A stretch of DNA of 8,305 nucleotides from UMGS1474 sp050946775 (GCA_050946775.1 JBMNVL010000082.1:1-8305), one strand, 5' to 3'; numbered from the stretch's first letter, positions 1 to 6,890 are shown. A program made the numbers and translations. Notes: generated from the sequence alone by a model not told the origin.

Positions 1-1287
1 CTGGGCACAGACCACCACGTTGGTGCGCACCCCGACCGACTCGTCGCCCGAGTTGTCATAGGTCCACTGCACTGCCATGCCCATGCCCACCACCGGGTAT
101 TCCCCGGCGGTCTGCAAAGCGGCGTTTTCCCCGGCGGTCAGCTCGACCAGCCGGCTGGATTCGGGGAAGGTGACCAGCGGCACGTTGAAGGGGCTTTTCT
201 CGGTATCGGTGCCGGCCTTGAGCAGGATCTGCCGGGGCAGCGCCGCCACCACGGTGGCTTCCTGCGCGGCGTCGATCACCGGGCTTTCGGGCAGATCGGC
301 AAAGATCACCTGCCCGTAGTAGCCGGCCAGCTGCCGGCCGGCGTCGGATTCGCCGATCAGGTTGTCGGTCACCTCGATGCCGTAGCCGTCGTCGAGAAAC
401 TCGTACAGATTGGGACAATCCGCCCTGGCGGCCATGGTGTTCACCACCACCATCAGATTGCGTCCCAGCTTGCCGTCGTTGGTTAGCCAGTCCCGCAGAC
501 GGGTGATCTCGGCCGCCGACAGATCCTTTGTCGGCGCGGCGATAACGGCGGTGGTCACGTCAGCGCCGATCTCCTGCGCCGACGCGAGATTGATCTGCTC
601 CACGGCGTAGCCGTTGACCTCGTACAAATCGGTCAGGGTCGCCGCCGTCTGGCTGTCCTCGCCGTGGCCGGTCAGCAGCATCACCTTGCGGTCGATCCCG
701 CTGAGCACCGCGTTGATGATCGAGGCGGTGGTCTGCTCCACCTTGGAGGTGTAAACGTAGCTGTAGCTGTAGGAATCCGTCGAGTAGCTGAAGAAATCGC
801 TCAGGCTGCGCAGACGGAACCGCTCGTTGTCGCCCTTGCCGGTGCGCACCAGCACGCTGCCCTGCACCACGTCCCCGTAGGCGACGTATTTCGACGCCTC
901 GGTGGGATAGGTCGCCAGATCGACGTACTGGACCGACACTTTGCCGTTTGAGCGCTGAACGTATTGCTTCCACACCTCGTGGATCTGCTTGTAGATGGTG
1001 TTGACCTGGTCATACCCGGTGCTGGGGTTGGCCACGGTGTTTTCCGGGAAAAAGGCGACGATCTCGACGTCCTTGTCGATGGCGTCGATCACCGCGCCGG
1101 TCTCGTCGGAGATGGCGTAGACGTTGTCGGCGGTCAGATCCAGATTGACCGGGAACCGGTCGTACAGCACGTCGGCCAGTACCGCCAGCACCACCGCGCC
1201 AACGATCACCACCACGCTGACCAGCACCGCCAGGCCGCCATAGCGCAGACGGCGGTTGGGGGCTTTGGTTTTCTTTTCGTTGTTCAT
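1..1287 (-). CDS. GldG-like ABC transporter auxiliary protein, partial (C-terminus beyond left edge)
   Basis: The frame is open from an ATG at 1287 to the window edge (429 codons, no stop), so the gene is cut off at its C-terminus. Residues 1-16 are basic and polar, and residues 17-38 form one strongly hydrophobic segment, giving an N-terminally anchored protein with a large outside domain. After the anchor, YAISDETGAVIDAI and the following VEIVAFFPE resemble the start of the GldG/ABC_transp_aux family. A GHGE motif lies at residues 207-210, followed by VIAAPTKDLSAAEITRLRDWL, where the family usually has a proline-containing strand and then a helix. The gene starts 13 nt after the permease stop, behind AAGGGGGTG, a near-perfect Shine-Dalgarno site 6 nt from the ATG, so it is the third gene of the operon. 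The family is described as the auxiliary component of Gld-type ABC systems. The role and substrate here are unknown; gliding is not implied. Confidence 0.85.
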   Translation of the reverse strand, partial: MNNEKKTKAPNRRLRYGGLAVLVSVVVIVGAVVLAVLADVLYDRFPVNLDLTADNVYAISDETGAVIDAIDKDVEIVAFFPENTVANPSTGYDQVNTIYKQIHEVWKQYVQRSNGKVSVQYVDLATYPTEASKYVAYGDVVQGSVLVRTGKGDNERFRLRSLSDFFSYSTDSYSYSYVYTSKVEQTTASIINAVLSGIDRKVMLLTGHGEDSQTAATLTDLYEVNGYAVEQINLASAQEIGADVTTAVIAAPTKDLSAAEITRLRDWLTNDGKLGRNLMVVVNTMAARADCPNLYEFLDDGYGIEVTDNLIGESDAGRQLAGYYGQVIFADLPESPVIDAAQEATVVAALPRQILLKAGTDTEKSPFNVPLVTFPESSRLVELTAGENAALQTAGEYPVVGMGMAVQWTYDNSGDESVGVRTNVVVCAQ

Positions 1288-1300
1288 CGTCCCCACCCCC

Positions 1301-2011
1301 TTAGCTCCATCTCTTGCGATCCAGCAAGCGCACCGTCAAAAAGAGGAAGAGCGCCTGGATCACCAGGAAAAAGACCACGTCGTTATACTGCACGGTGCCC
1401 AGGGTAAAGTGGTTGTACCGCTGGGAGATGGACAAAAAGCCCACCACCGCCGTGATCAGCTTGTTGTCGGCGTAGGACGAGGCGATGCTGTCCAGCGTCA
1501 CCCAGATGTAGGACACGCCGAAGGTCAGAATCCCGGCGACGAACATACTCTCGGTCAAACTGGAAAGCAGCAGGCCGATCGCCAGCAGGGCGCCGCCCAT
1601 CAGCACCAGTCCCAGATAGTTGCCGATGACCACCATCCAGTCGGGGGTCACCTGAAAGGCGATGATCAGCGCGTAGACGAAGGTGATGGCGATGCCCAGC
1701 GCGAACAGCAGCAGCGCCGCCAAAAACTTGCCCAGCACCACCCCGGTCAGACTGACCGGCGCCGTCAGCAGCGCCTGATCGGTCTTTTGGCGTTTGTCGT
1801 CGCTCATCAGCCGCATGGTCAGAAGCGGCAGCATCGCCAGCAGCGCCACGGTGAAAAGCATATAGTAGACGTTAAGCAGGCTGGGGCTGGCGCCCCGCAG
1901 GTTGCTCTCGTAAAAGGTCTCGCCCGAGAAATAAAACAGGATCGCCAGCACCACGTAGCCGATCGGGGAGGTGAAATAGGCCTTGAACTCCCGTTTGAAA
2001 ACAGCACTCAC
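1301..2011 (-). CDS. ABC-2 type transporter permease, GldF-like
   Basis: This is a 236-residue integral membrane protein with six clear hydrophobic segments at about residues 17-35, 49-67, 97-119, 126-150, 156-175 and 211-229, the usual ABC-2 permease layout. The N-terminal FKREFKAYFTSPIGYV and the MSDDKRQKTDQALLTAPVS stretch (residues 69-87) between helices 2 and 3 match the coupling region of GldF/NatB-type permeases (typically SDEKR...LLLTSPVS). The start is GTG at 2011, only 3 nt after the ATPase stop codon. A strong AAAGGAGG sits inside the end of the ATPase gene about 11 nt upstream, so translation is probably coupled. It should form the transmembrane half of an exporter with the upstream ATPase and work with the downstream GldG-like protein. 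The substrate cannot be read from sequence. Confidence 0.9.
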   Translation of the reverse strand: MSAVFKREFKAYFTSPIGYVVLAILFYFSGETFYESNLRGASPSLLNVYYMLFTVALLAMLPLLTMRLMSDDKRQKTDQALLTAPVSLTGVVLGKFLAALLLFALGIAITFVYALIIAFQVTPDWMVVIGNYLGLVLMGGALLAIGLLLSSLTESMFVAGILTFGVSYIWVTLDSIASSYADNKLITAVVGFLSISQRYNHFTLGTVQYNDVVFFLVIQALFLFLTVRLLDRKRWS

Positions 2012-2014
2012 GGC

Positions 2015-2956
2015 TTACTTCGCCTCCTTTCCTTCGGTCAGCGCGATGAAAATCTCCTCCAGCGTCTTGTCCATCGCCCGCATCCCCAGCAGCGGCCAGT
2101 TCCGTTCGGCCAGCCGGGTGGACACGGTGCGGCGGATATCGGCCCCGGGTTCGGGAACCAGCGCGAAATCGGCGGTATCCGGCTCTTTGGATCCCAGCGG
2201 GTTGACGTGCATGACGCCCGGCAGACGGGAAAGCAGCTCCCGCACCTCTTTGGCCGGCCCGGCGACACGCACCTGCAGCCGGTTGTCGCCCGAAAACTGC
2301 TCGGACAGCGTGGCGGCGGTGCCGTCGGCCACCAGACGGCCGTTATTGATGATGATCACCCGGTCGCAGACCGCCTCGATCTCCGACAGGATGTGGGAGG
2401 ACAAAATCACGGTGTGATGCTTGCCTAAACTCTTGATCAGGGTGCGGATCTCGATGATCTGGGAGGGATCGAGGCCGACGGTCGGCTCGTCGAGGATCAG
2501 CACCGGCGGGTTGCCGATCAGCGCCTGAGCAAAGCCCACCCGCTGGCGGTAGCCCTTGGACAGATTCTTGATCAGCCGTCCGTAGACGTCGTCGATCTTC
2601 ATCAGCTTGCAGATCTCGGCGATGTGCTTGGTACGGGGCAGAGCGCATTTTTTGAGATCGTACATGAAGTTGAGATACTCCCGCACCGTCATATCCATGT
2701 ACAGCGGCGGCTGCTCGGGCAGATAGCCGATGGCCGCCTTGGCCTCGTTCGGCTCCTCCAGCACGTCGTGGCCGTTGATCTTCACCGTGCCCGCCGTGGC
2801 CGACAGATAGCCGGTGAGGATGTTCATGGTGGTGGATTTGCCGGCGCCGTTTGGCCCGAGAAAGCCGAGGATCTCGCCGTCGTTCACCCGAAAGGTGATA
2901 TCCTGCACCGCCAAGTGGCCGCCGTACCGCTTGGACAGGTTTTGTACCTCGATCAT
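2015..2956 (-). CDS. ABC transporter ATP-binding protein (GldA/NatA/CcmA-type)
   Basis: This 313-residue cytoplasmic ATPase energises the permease encoded next to it. Visible motifs are Walker A GPNGAGKST (residues 34-42), a Q-loop at Gln82 (GYLPEQPPLY), a variant signature LSKGY (132-136, in place of LSGGQ), Walker B VLILDEP (152-158, catalytic Glu157), the GLD D-loop (161-163) and the H-loop His188 (LSSH). A C-terminal extension of about 90 residues after the nucleotide-binding domain is typical of ABC-2 exporter ATPases. The start MIEVQNLSKRYG is chosen over an in-frame ATG 39 nt upstream because a perfect AAGGAGG lies 7 nt before it and the protein then begins with the usual first strand of the fold. 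It is the first gene of the operon and follows aspS by 75 nt, with its own probable extended -10 promoter in that gap. Confidence 0.93.
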   Translation of the reverse strand: MIEVQNLSKRYGGHLAVQDITFRVNDGEILGFLGPNGAGKSTTMNILTGYLSATAGTVKINGHDVLEEPNEAKAAIGYLPEQPPLYMDMTVREYLNFMYDLKKCALPRTKHIAEICKLMKIDDVYGRLIKNLSKGYRQRVGFAQALIGNPPVLILDEPTVGLDPSQIIEIRTLIKSLGKHHTVILSSHILSEIEAVCDRVIIINNGRLVADGTAATLSEQFSGDNRLQVRVAGPAKEVRELLSRLPGVMHVNPLGSKEPDTADFALVPEPGADIRRTVSTRLAERNWPLLGMRAMDKTLEEIFIALTEGKEAK

Positions 2957-2985
2957 AGGGTTTCCTCCTTGCGTGTGATGGGGAT

Positions 2986-2994
2986 ATTCTACCA
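2986..2994 (-). promoter_or_regulatory. Probable extended -10 promoter for the ABC operon
   Basis: On the minus strand the sequence TGGTAGAAT gives a TAGAAT -10 (5 of 6 to consensus) with the TGn extension. No recognisable -35 stands 16-18 nt upstream. It would start transcription about 22 nt before the ATPase Shine-Dalgarno region and lies in the aspS-ABC gap. The dut promoter has a very similar TGGTACAAT. Read-through from aspS is also possible, since I see no terminator hairpin between the two genes. Confidence 0.45.
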
Positions 2995-3031
2995 TTTTTC
3001 ATCCGTCCAATTGTGACGAAATGGCAAACAT

Positions 3032-4816
3032 TTATCCTTCGGTTTGGGTGACCGTCAGCCCCAGCTCCCGCAGCTGCTGGTCGTCCACCGCCGACGGACA
3101 GGCGGTCATCAGCTCGGTCATGTTCTGCACCTTGGGGAAGGCGACCACGTCCCGCAGGGTCTCGGCGCCCAGCATCTGCATCACCAGCCGGTCGAGACCG
3201 ATGCCCATGCCGCCGTGAGGCGGCGCGCCGTAGCGGAAGGCGTTGGTCAAAAAGCCGAATTTCTCCTGCGCTTGTTCATCCGACAGTCCCAACGCGGCGA
3301 ACATATGCGCCTGCAGATCGGGGTCGGTGATCCGGATGGAGCCGCTGGCCAGCTCAATGCCGTTGAGCACCAGGTCGTAGGCCTTGGCGAAGACCTTTTC
3401 CGGCGCGGTATCGAGATATTCGATGCACTCGTCCAGCGGCGAGGTAAAGGGATGGTGCATCGCCACGTACTGCCCCAGCTCCTCGTCGTATTCAAAGAAG
3501 GGGAACTCGGTGATCCACAACAGGTTGTAGCCCTTGCGCTCAATCGCCAGCTTGTCGGCCACCTCCAGCCGCAGGGCGCCTAAGGTGGTCAGCACGTGCT
3601 TGTTGACGGTGTCGGCCACGATCAGCACCACGTCGCCCTGCTGGGCGCCGGCGGCGGACAGCAGCGCCGTCATCTGCTCGTCGGTCATGAATTTGGCAAA
3701 GGAGGCGCTGGGCGTTTCCTCCACCCAGCGCACCCACGCCAATCCCTTGGCGCCGATGCCTTTGACGAATTCGGTCAGCTTGTCGATCTCCTTGCGGGAC
3801 AGCTTCGCGGCGCCGCCCTTGGCGGTGATCGCCCGCACGCTGCCGCCGCCCTCGATGGCACCGGTGAACACGCCGAAGCCGCATCCCCGCACGGTATCGG
3901 TCAAATCGACGATCTCCATGCCAAAGCGGGTGTCCGGCTTGTCCGAGCCGAAGCGTTCCATCGCCTCGGTATAGGTCAGCCGGGGCAATGGCAGGGCGAT
4001 CTTTTCGCCCAGCGCCTTTTCAAACACCGTCTGCATAAAGCCCTCGCCGACGGCCAGCACGTCCTCGACGTCGACAAAGGACATCTCCAGGTCGATCTGG
4101 GTGAATTCCGGCTGCCGGTCGGCCCGCAGATCCTCGTCCCGGAAGCAGCGCGCCAGCTGCATATACCGGTCAAAGCCCGCCACCATCGACAGCTGCTTGT
4201 ACAGCTGGGGCGACTGGGGCAGGGCGTAAAACTCGCCGGGATGCAGCCGGGAGGGCACCAGAAAGTCCCGCGCGCCCTCGGGGGTGGATTTGATCAGCAT
4301 GGGCGTCTCGATCTCGATGAAGCCCTGCTCGTCGAAATAATCCCGGGCAATCTTGGCGATGCGGTGGCGCATCAGGATGTTTTTCTGCAGATCGGGACGG
4401 CGCAGATCGAGGTAGCGGTATTGCAGCCGCAGCGCCTCGGCGGTGTTGGAATCCTCCAAAATCTCGAAGGGCGGCGTCTGCGCCTTGTTCAGGATCCGCA
4501 GCTCGTCCACCGCGATCTCGATCCGCCCGGTGGGGATCACCTCGTTGATGGAGGAGCGGATGCGCACCTTGCCCTTGGCGGCCAGGACGTATTCGCCGCG
4601 GATGGAAAACGCCTTATCGAAGATCTCCCGGTCGGTCGCCTCGTCAAACGCCAGCTGGACGATGCCGGTGCGGTCCCGCAGATCGATAAAAATCAACTGT
4701 CCCAGATCCCGCTGCCGCTGTACCCAGCCGCAGACGGTCACCTCTTCCCCTTCGTTTTGCTCGCGCAGCACCCCGCAGTAATGGGTGCGCCGCAGGCCCT
4801 TCATCGTTTCGGCCAT
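3032..4816 (-). CDS. aspS: Aspartyl-tRNA synthetase
   Basis: A class IIb aminoacyl-tRNA synthetase that charges tRNA-Asp; 594 residues, the normal length for the bacterial form. Domains in order: N-terminal OB-fold anticodon-binding domain (about 10-110, CGWVQRQRDLGQLIFIDLRD), class II motif 1 region (FIEIETPMLIKSTPEGARDF, 166-185), motif 2 (FRDEDLRADRQPEFTQIDLE, 225-244), the bacterial GAD insertion (about 290-430), and motif 3 GMGIGLDRL (536-544). Leu38 corresponds to E. coli Leu30, which is Leu in tRNA-Asp-specific enzymes and His in the P. aeruginosa nondiscriminating type, so this one is probably discriminating (inference). The ATG at 4816 has AAGGA 9 nt upstream; Met5 is a less likely start. 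It lies 210 nt downstream of hisS with no promoter visible between them, so it is probably cotranscribed through the hairpin repeats. Confidence 0.98.
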   Translation of the reverse strand: MAETMKGLRRTHYCGVLREQNEGEEVTVCGWVQRQRDLGQLIFIDLRDRTGIVQLAFDEATDREIFDKAFSIRGEYVLAAKGKVRIRSSINEVIPTGRIEIAVDELRILNKAQTPPFEILEDSNTAEALRLQYRYLDLRRPDLQKNILMRHRIAKIARDYFDEQGFIEIETPMLIKSTPEGARDFLVPSRLHPGEFYALPQSPQLYKQLSMVAGFDRYMQLARCFRDEDLRADRQPEFTQIDLEMSFVDVEDVLAVGEGFMQTVFEKALGEKIALPLPRLTYTEAMERFGSDKPDTRFGMEIVDLTDTVRGCGFGVFTGAIEGGGSVRAITAKGGAAKLSRKEIDKLTEFVKGIGAKGLAWVRWVEETPSASFAKFMTDEQMTALLSAAGAQQGDVVLIVADTVNKHVLTTLGALRLEVADKLAIERKGYNLLWITEFPFFEYDEELGQYVAMHHPFTSPLDECIEYLDTAPEKVFAKAYDLVLNGIELASGSIRITDPDLQAHMFAALGLSDEQAQEKFGFLTNAFRYGAPPHGGMGIGLDRLVMQMLGAETLRDVVAFPKVQNMTELMTACPSAVDDQQLRELGLTVTQTEG

Positions 4817-4871
4817 ATCCTGTCATCCTTTCATGAACGGTGGGTGTCGACGGCGTCCGTCTACGCGCACG

Positions 4872-5000
4872 CCTCCCTCTGACGAGGGAGGTGGATTTCG
4901 CCGCAGGCGAAAGACGGAGGGAGAAAGGAGCAAACCGCAAGTCCCGTTATCTCTCCCTCAGTCACGGCTTACGCCGTGCCAGCTCCCTCGTCAGAGGGAA
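4872..5000. repeat. Inverted pair of hairpin-forming intergenic repeats (MITE/REP-like)
   Basis: Two related units of about 50 nt face each other in the hisS-aspS gap. Unit A reads on the plus strand at 4874-4924, unit B on the minus strand at 4999-4951. Both begin with the identical 17-mer TCCCTCTGACGAGGGAG, continue with [G/C]TGG, carry a central hairpin, and end with GAC[G/T]GAGGGAGA. The 17-mers therefore form perfect terminal inverted repeats for the whole 129-bp block. The 17-mer itself folds (CTCCCTC, loop TGAC, GAGGGAG). The central stems differ: TTTCGCC/GGCGAAA with loop GCA in A, and CACGGC/GCCGTG in B. About 26 nt (4925-4950) separate the units. There is no coding capacity and no clear target-site duplication. 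No U-tract follows the hairpins, so they do not look like simple terminators. I recall similar repeats in gut Oscillospirales, unverified. Confidence 0.85.
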
Positions 5001-5026
5001 CCTTTTGCGCTCCACCGTATATTGAT

Positions 5027-6361
5027 TTATTCCTGAATGCCGGCCTTCCATTCGTCCCCGAACAGATCGGCCATCCCGGCAAGCTGGCGTTCCAGCGACC
5101 GGTTGTACAAGGTGGTGTATAGGCTGTCGTCCAGCGCCAGATCCACCGTTTCCCCGGTGTCCATATCCTTGAGCTTGGCTTGTCCGCTCGCCAGTTCGTC
5201 GTCCCCTACCACCACGGTGGCGCGGGCGCCGATTTTGTCGGCGTATTTCATCTGGGCCTTGAGGGAGCGCCCGACGGTGTCGCATTGCGCCGCCACGCCG
5301 CCCTGGCGCAGCCTGGTCACCAGCGCAAAGCACCGCTTGGCCGCCGCGTCGCCCATCGAGGCGAAGTAGATCTCGCACCGGGGCGGTTCGGGGAAGGACG
5401 CGCCTTTGGCTTCCATCACCAGCAGCAGCCGCTCCAGCCCCATGCCGAAGCCCAGACTGGGCAGATGTCCGCCGCCCAGCTCGTCGATCAGCCCGTCGTA
5501 CCGGCCGCCGCCGCAGACCACCGCCTGCGCGCCCAGCGCGTCGGAGACGAACTCGAACACCGTGCGGGTGTAATAATCCAGTCCCCGCACGATGCGGGGA
5601 TCCACCTCGTAGGCGATCTCGGCCTCGTCCAGGCAGCCCTTGACCGCCTCAAAATGGGCGGCGCACTCGTCGCACAGATAATCGAGCATCACCGGCGCGT
5701 CGGCGGCGATGGCCGCGCAGACCGGGGATTTGCAGTCGAGGATCCGCATGGGATTGCGGTCCAGCCGGCCCTGGCAGGTCTCGCACAGCTGGTCGCGATA
5801 CCCCTCAAAATACGCCTTGAGCGCCTTGTGGTATTCCGCGCGGCAGGCGGGACAGCCGATGGAATTGATATGCAGCGACACCCCGTCTACGCCCAACGTG
5901 TCCAGCACCGTCTGCGCCAGAGCGATCACCTCGGCGTCGGCGGTCGGCGCCGCGGCGCCGAAGCACTCCACCCCGAACTGGTGAAATTCCCGCAGCCGGC
6001 CGGCCTGGGGCTTTTCGTAGCGGTAGCAGGAGGTGACGTAGGACACCTTGATGGGCAGCGCGTCGTTGTGCAGCCCGTGCTCCAAAAGCGCCCGCGCCAT
6101 ACCCGCCGTCCCCTCGGGACGCAGGGTGATGGAACGACCGCCCTTGTCGTCAAAGGTGTACATCTCTTTTTGCACCACGTCGGTGGTCTCGCCCACCGAA
6201 CGGTGGAACAGCTCGGTGTGTTCAAACACCGGGGTGCGCATCTCGTTATAGCCGAAATCCCGCGCGATGGCCAGCACCGTCTGCTCCACGTGCTGCCACT
6301 TGTGGCTTTCCGAGGGCAGCACGTCCTGGGTGCCGCGGATGGCTTTGGTGATCAACGCCAT
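5027..6361 (-). CDS. hisS: Histidyl-tRNA synthetase
   Basis: A class IIa synthetase that charges tRNA-His; 444 residues from the chosen start. It opens with the family signature KAIRGTQDVLPSES (residues 6-19). Motif 2 spans LRPEGT (80-85) to GRLREFHQFGVE (121-132). The histidine-specific loop is VRGLDYYTR (258-266), motif 3 is GFGMGLERL (304-312), and the C-terminal anticodon-binding domain covers about 325-444. The insertion domain carries cysteine pairs C170/C173, C193/C196 and C230/C233 plus C210 and C215, as in other Firmicutes HisRS. The ATG at 6361 is preferred: AAAGGA lies 11 nt upstream and the protein then starts at the conserved end. An in-frame ATG at 6373 abuts the AAAGG directly, and an upstream frame to 6433 encodes no conserved sequence and lies over the mgsA terminator. 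aspS follows, the classic Firmicutes hisS-aspS order. Confidence 0.97.
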   Translation of the reverse strand: MALITKAIRGTQDVLPSESHKWQHVEQTVLAIARDFGYNEMRTPVFEHTELFHRSVGETTDVVQKEMYTFDDKGGRSITLRPEGTAGMARALLEHGLHNDALPIKVSYVTSCYRYEKPQAGRLREFHQFGVECFGAAAPTADAEVIALAQTVLDTLGVDGVSLHINSIGCPACRAEYHKALKAYFEGYRDQLCETCQGRLDRNPMRILDCKSPVCAAIAADAPVMLDYLCDECAAHFEAVKGCLDEAEIAYEVDPRIVRGLDYYTRTVFEFVSDALGAQAVVCGGGRYDGLIDELGGGHLPSLGFGMGLERLLLVMEAKGASFPEPPRCEIYFASMGDAAAKRCFALVTRLRQGGVAAQCDTVGRSLKAQMKYADKIGARATVVVGDDELASGQAKLKDMDTGETVDLALDDSLYTTLYNRSLERQLAGMADLFGDEWKAGIQE

Positions 6362-6400
6362 AGGGGTCTTCATCCTTTCCGAAAGGGTTTCTTTACAAGC

Positions 6401-6437
6401 GAAAAGCGGACGCCATCCTCTTGCGGAAGGCATCCGC
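6401..6437 (-). terminator. Probable intrinsic terminator after mgsA
   Basis: The minus-strand transcript can fold a 13-position stem (arms 6437-6425 and 6418-6406, one U-U mismatch and one G-U pair, 6-nt loop GCAAGA) followed by UUUUC. It begins 15 nt after the mgsA stop. The U-run is short, so termination may be partial, and read-through could supply hisS, for which no clear promoter is visible in the remaining 40 nt. Confidence 0.55.
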
Positions 6438-6452
6438 GCGCGAAGGTCGGGC

Positions 6453-6860
6453 TCAGCGGCGATCCTCGTTGACGATGTTGCGCCAGTCCAGATCGCCCCG
6501 CTCCAGACCGTGGATGAGTACCTCGGCGGTGGCGATGTTGGTGGCGATCGGGATGCTGCGCATATCGCACAGACGGAACATATCGTTTTCCTTGGGCTCG
6601 CTCTCCTTGACGGTCAGCGGATCCCGGAAAAACAGCAGCAGATCGATCTCGTCGCAGGCGATGCGGGCCGAGATCTGCTGATCGCCGCCCTGCGAACCGC
6701 TGAGATAGCGGGTGATCTCCAGTCCGGTGGCTTCGGCAACCATTTTGCCGGTGGTGCCGGTGGCGCAGATGTTATGGCGGCTGAGAATGCCGCAGTAAGC
6801 GATGCAGAACTGGACCATCAGTTCTTTTTTCGCGTCGTGAGCGATCAAAGCAATGTTCAT
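6453..6860 (-). CDS. mgsA: Methylglyoxal synthase (active-site variant)
   Basis: A 135-residue protein of the MGS-like fold. The family enzyme converts dihydroxyacetone phosphate to methylglyoxal and phosphate, a cytoplasmic bypass of lower glycolysis used when phosphate is short or sugar phosphates build up. It shows IALIAHD (residues 3-9; His8 and Asp9 match E. coli His19 and Asp20), ATGTTG (33-38, phosphate binding), SGSQGGDQQ (54-62; Asp60 matches catalytic Asp71) and LLFFRDPL (75-82; Asp80 matches Asp91). The next segment is ESEPKEND instead of PHDPDV, so the positions of E. coli His98 and Asp101 are Ser87 and Lys90. The C-terminal ATNIATAEVLIHGLERGDLDW matches Firmicutes MgsA. The ATG has a strong AAAGGAG 10 nt upstream. 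It has its own promoter and terminator and lies between maf and hisS. The fold is certain; catalytic activity is less so. Confidence 0.9.
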   Translation of the reverse strand: MNIALIAHDAKKELMVQFCIAYCGILSRHNICATGTTGKMVAEATGLEITRYLSGSQGGDQQISARIACDEIDLLLFFRDPLTVKESEPKENDMFRLCDMRSIPIATNIATAEVLIHGLERGDLDWRNIVNEDRR

Positions 6861-6890
6861 GGATGCCTCTCTCCTTTATCTGAAAAATTT

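Noticed and set aside
1256..2428. Long plus-strand open frame (390 codons)
   Set aside because: It lies antisense to the permease and ATPase genes, has a His/Gln/Arg/Gly-rich composition without motifs, and reflects the strong GC codon bias of the real genes on the other strand.
2957..2995. N-terminal extension of the ABC ATPase starting at 2995
   Set aside because: It would read through the extended -10 promoter and the perfect AAGGAGG site that serves the ATG at 2956.
3596..4882. Long plus-strand open frame (428 codons)
   Set aside because: Antisense shadow of aspS, which has full-length family motifs; no ribosome binding site or recognisable domain.
4872..5000. CRISPR-like repeat or intrinsic terminator
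   Set aside because: There are only two units, in opposite orientation and with no regular spacers; no hairpin is followed by a U-run on either strand.
4925..5026. Insertion sequence or target-site duplication around the repeat block
   Set aside because: There is no transposase frame, and no convincing direct repeat flanks the inverted repeats.
6362..6433. N-terminal extension of hisS starting at 6433
   Set aside because: The added 24 residues match nothing conserved, overlap the mgsA terminator, and the internal ATG at 6361 has a suitable Shine-Dalgarno and the family's usual N-terminus.
5180..6472. Long plus-strand open frame (430 codons)
   Set aside because: Antisense shadow of hisS with the same biased composition and no recognisable domain.
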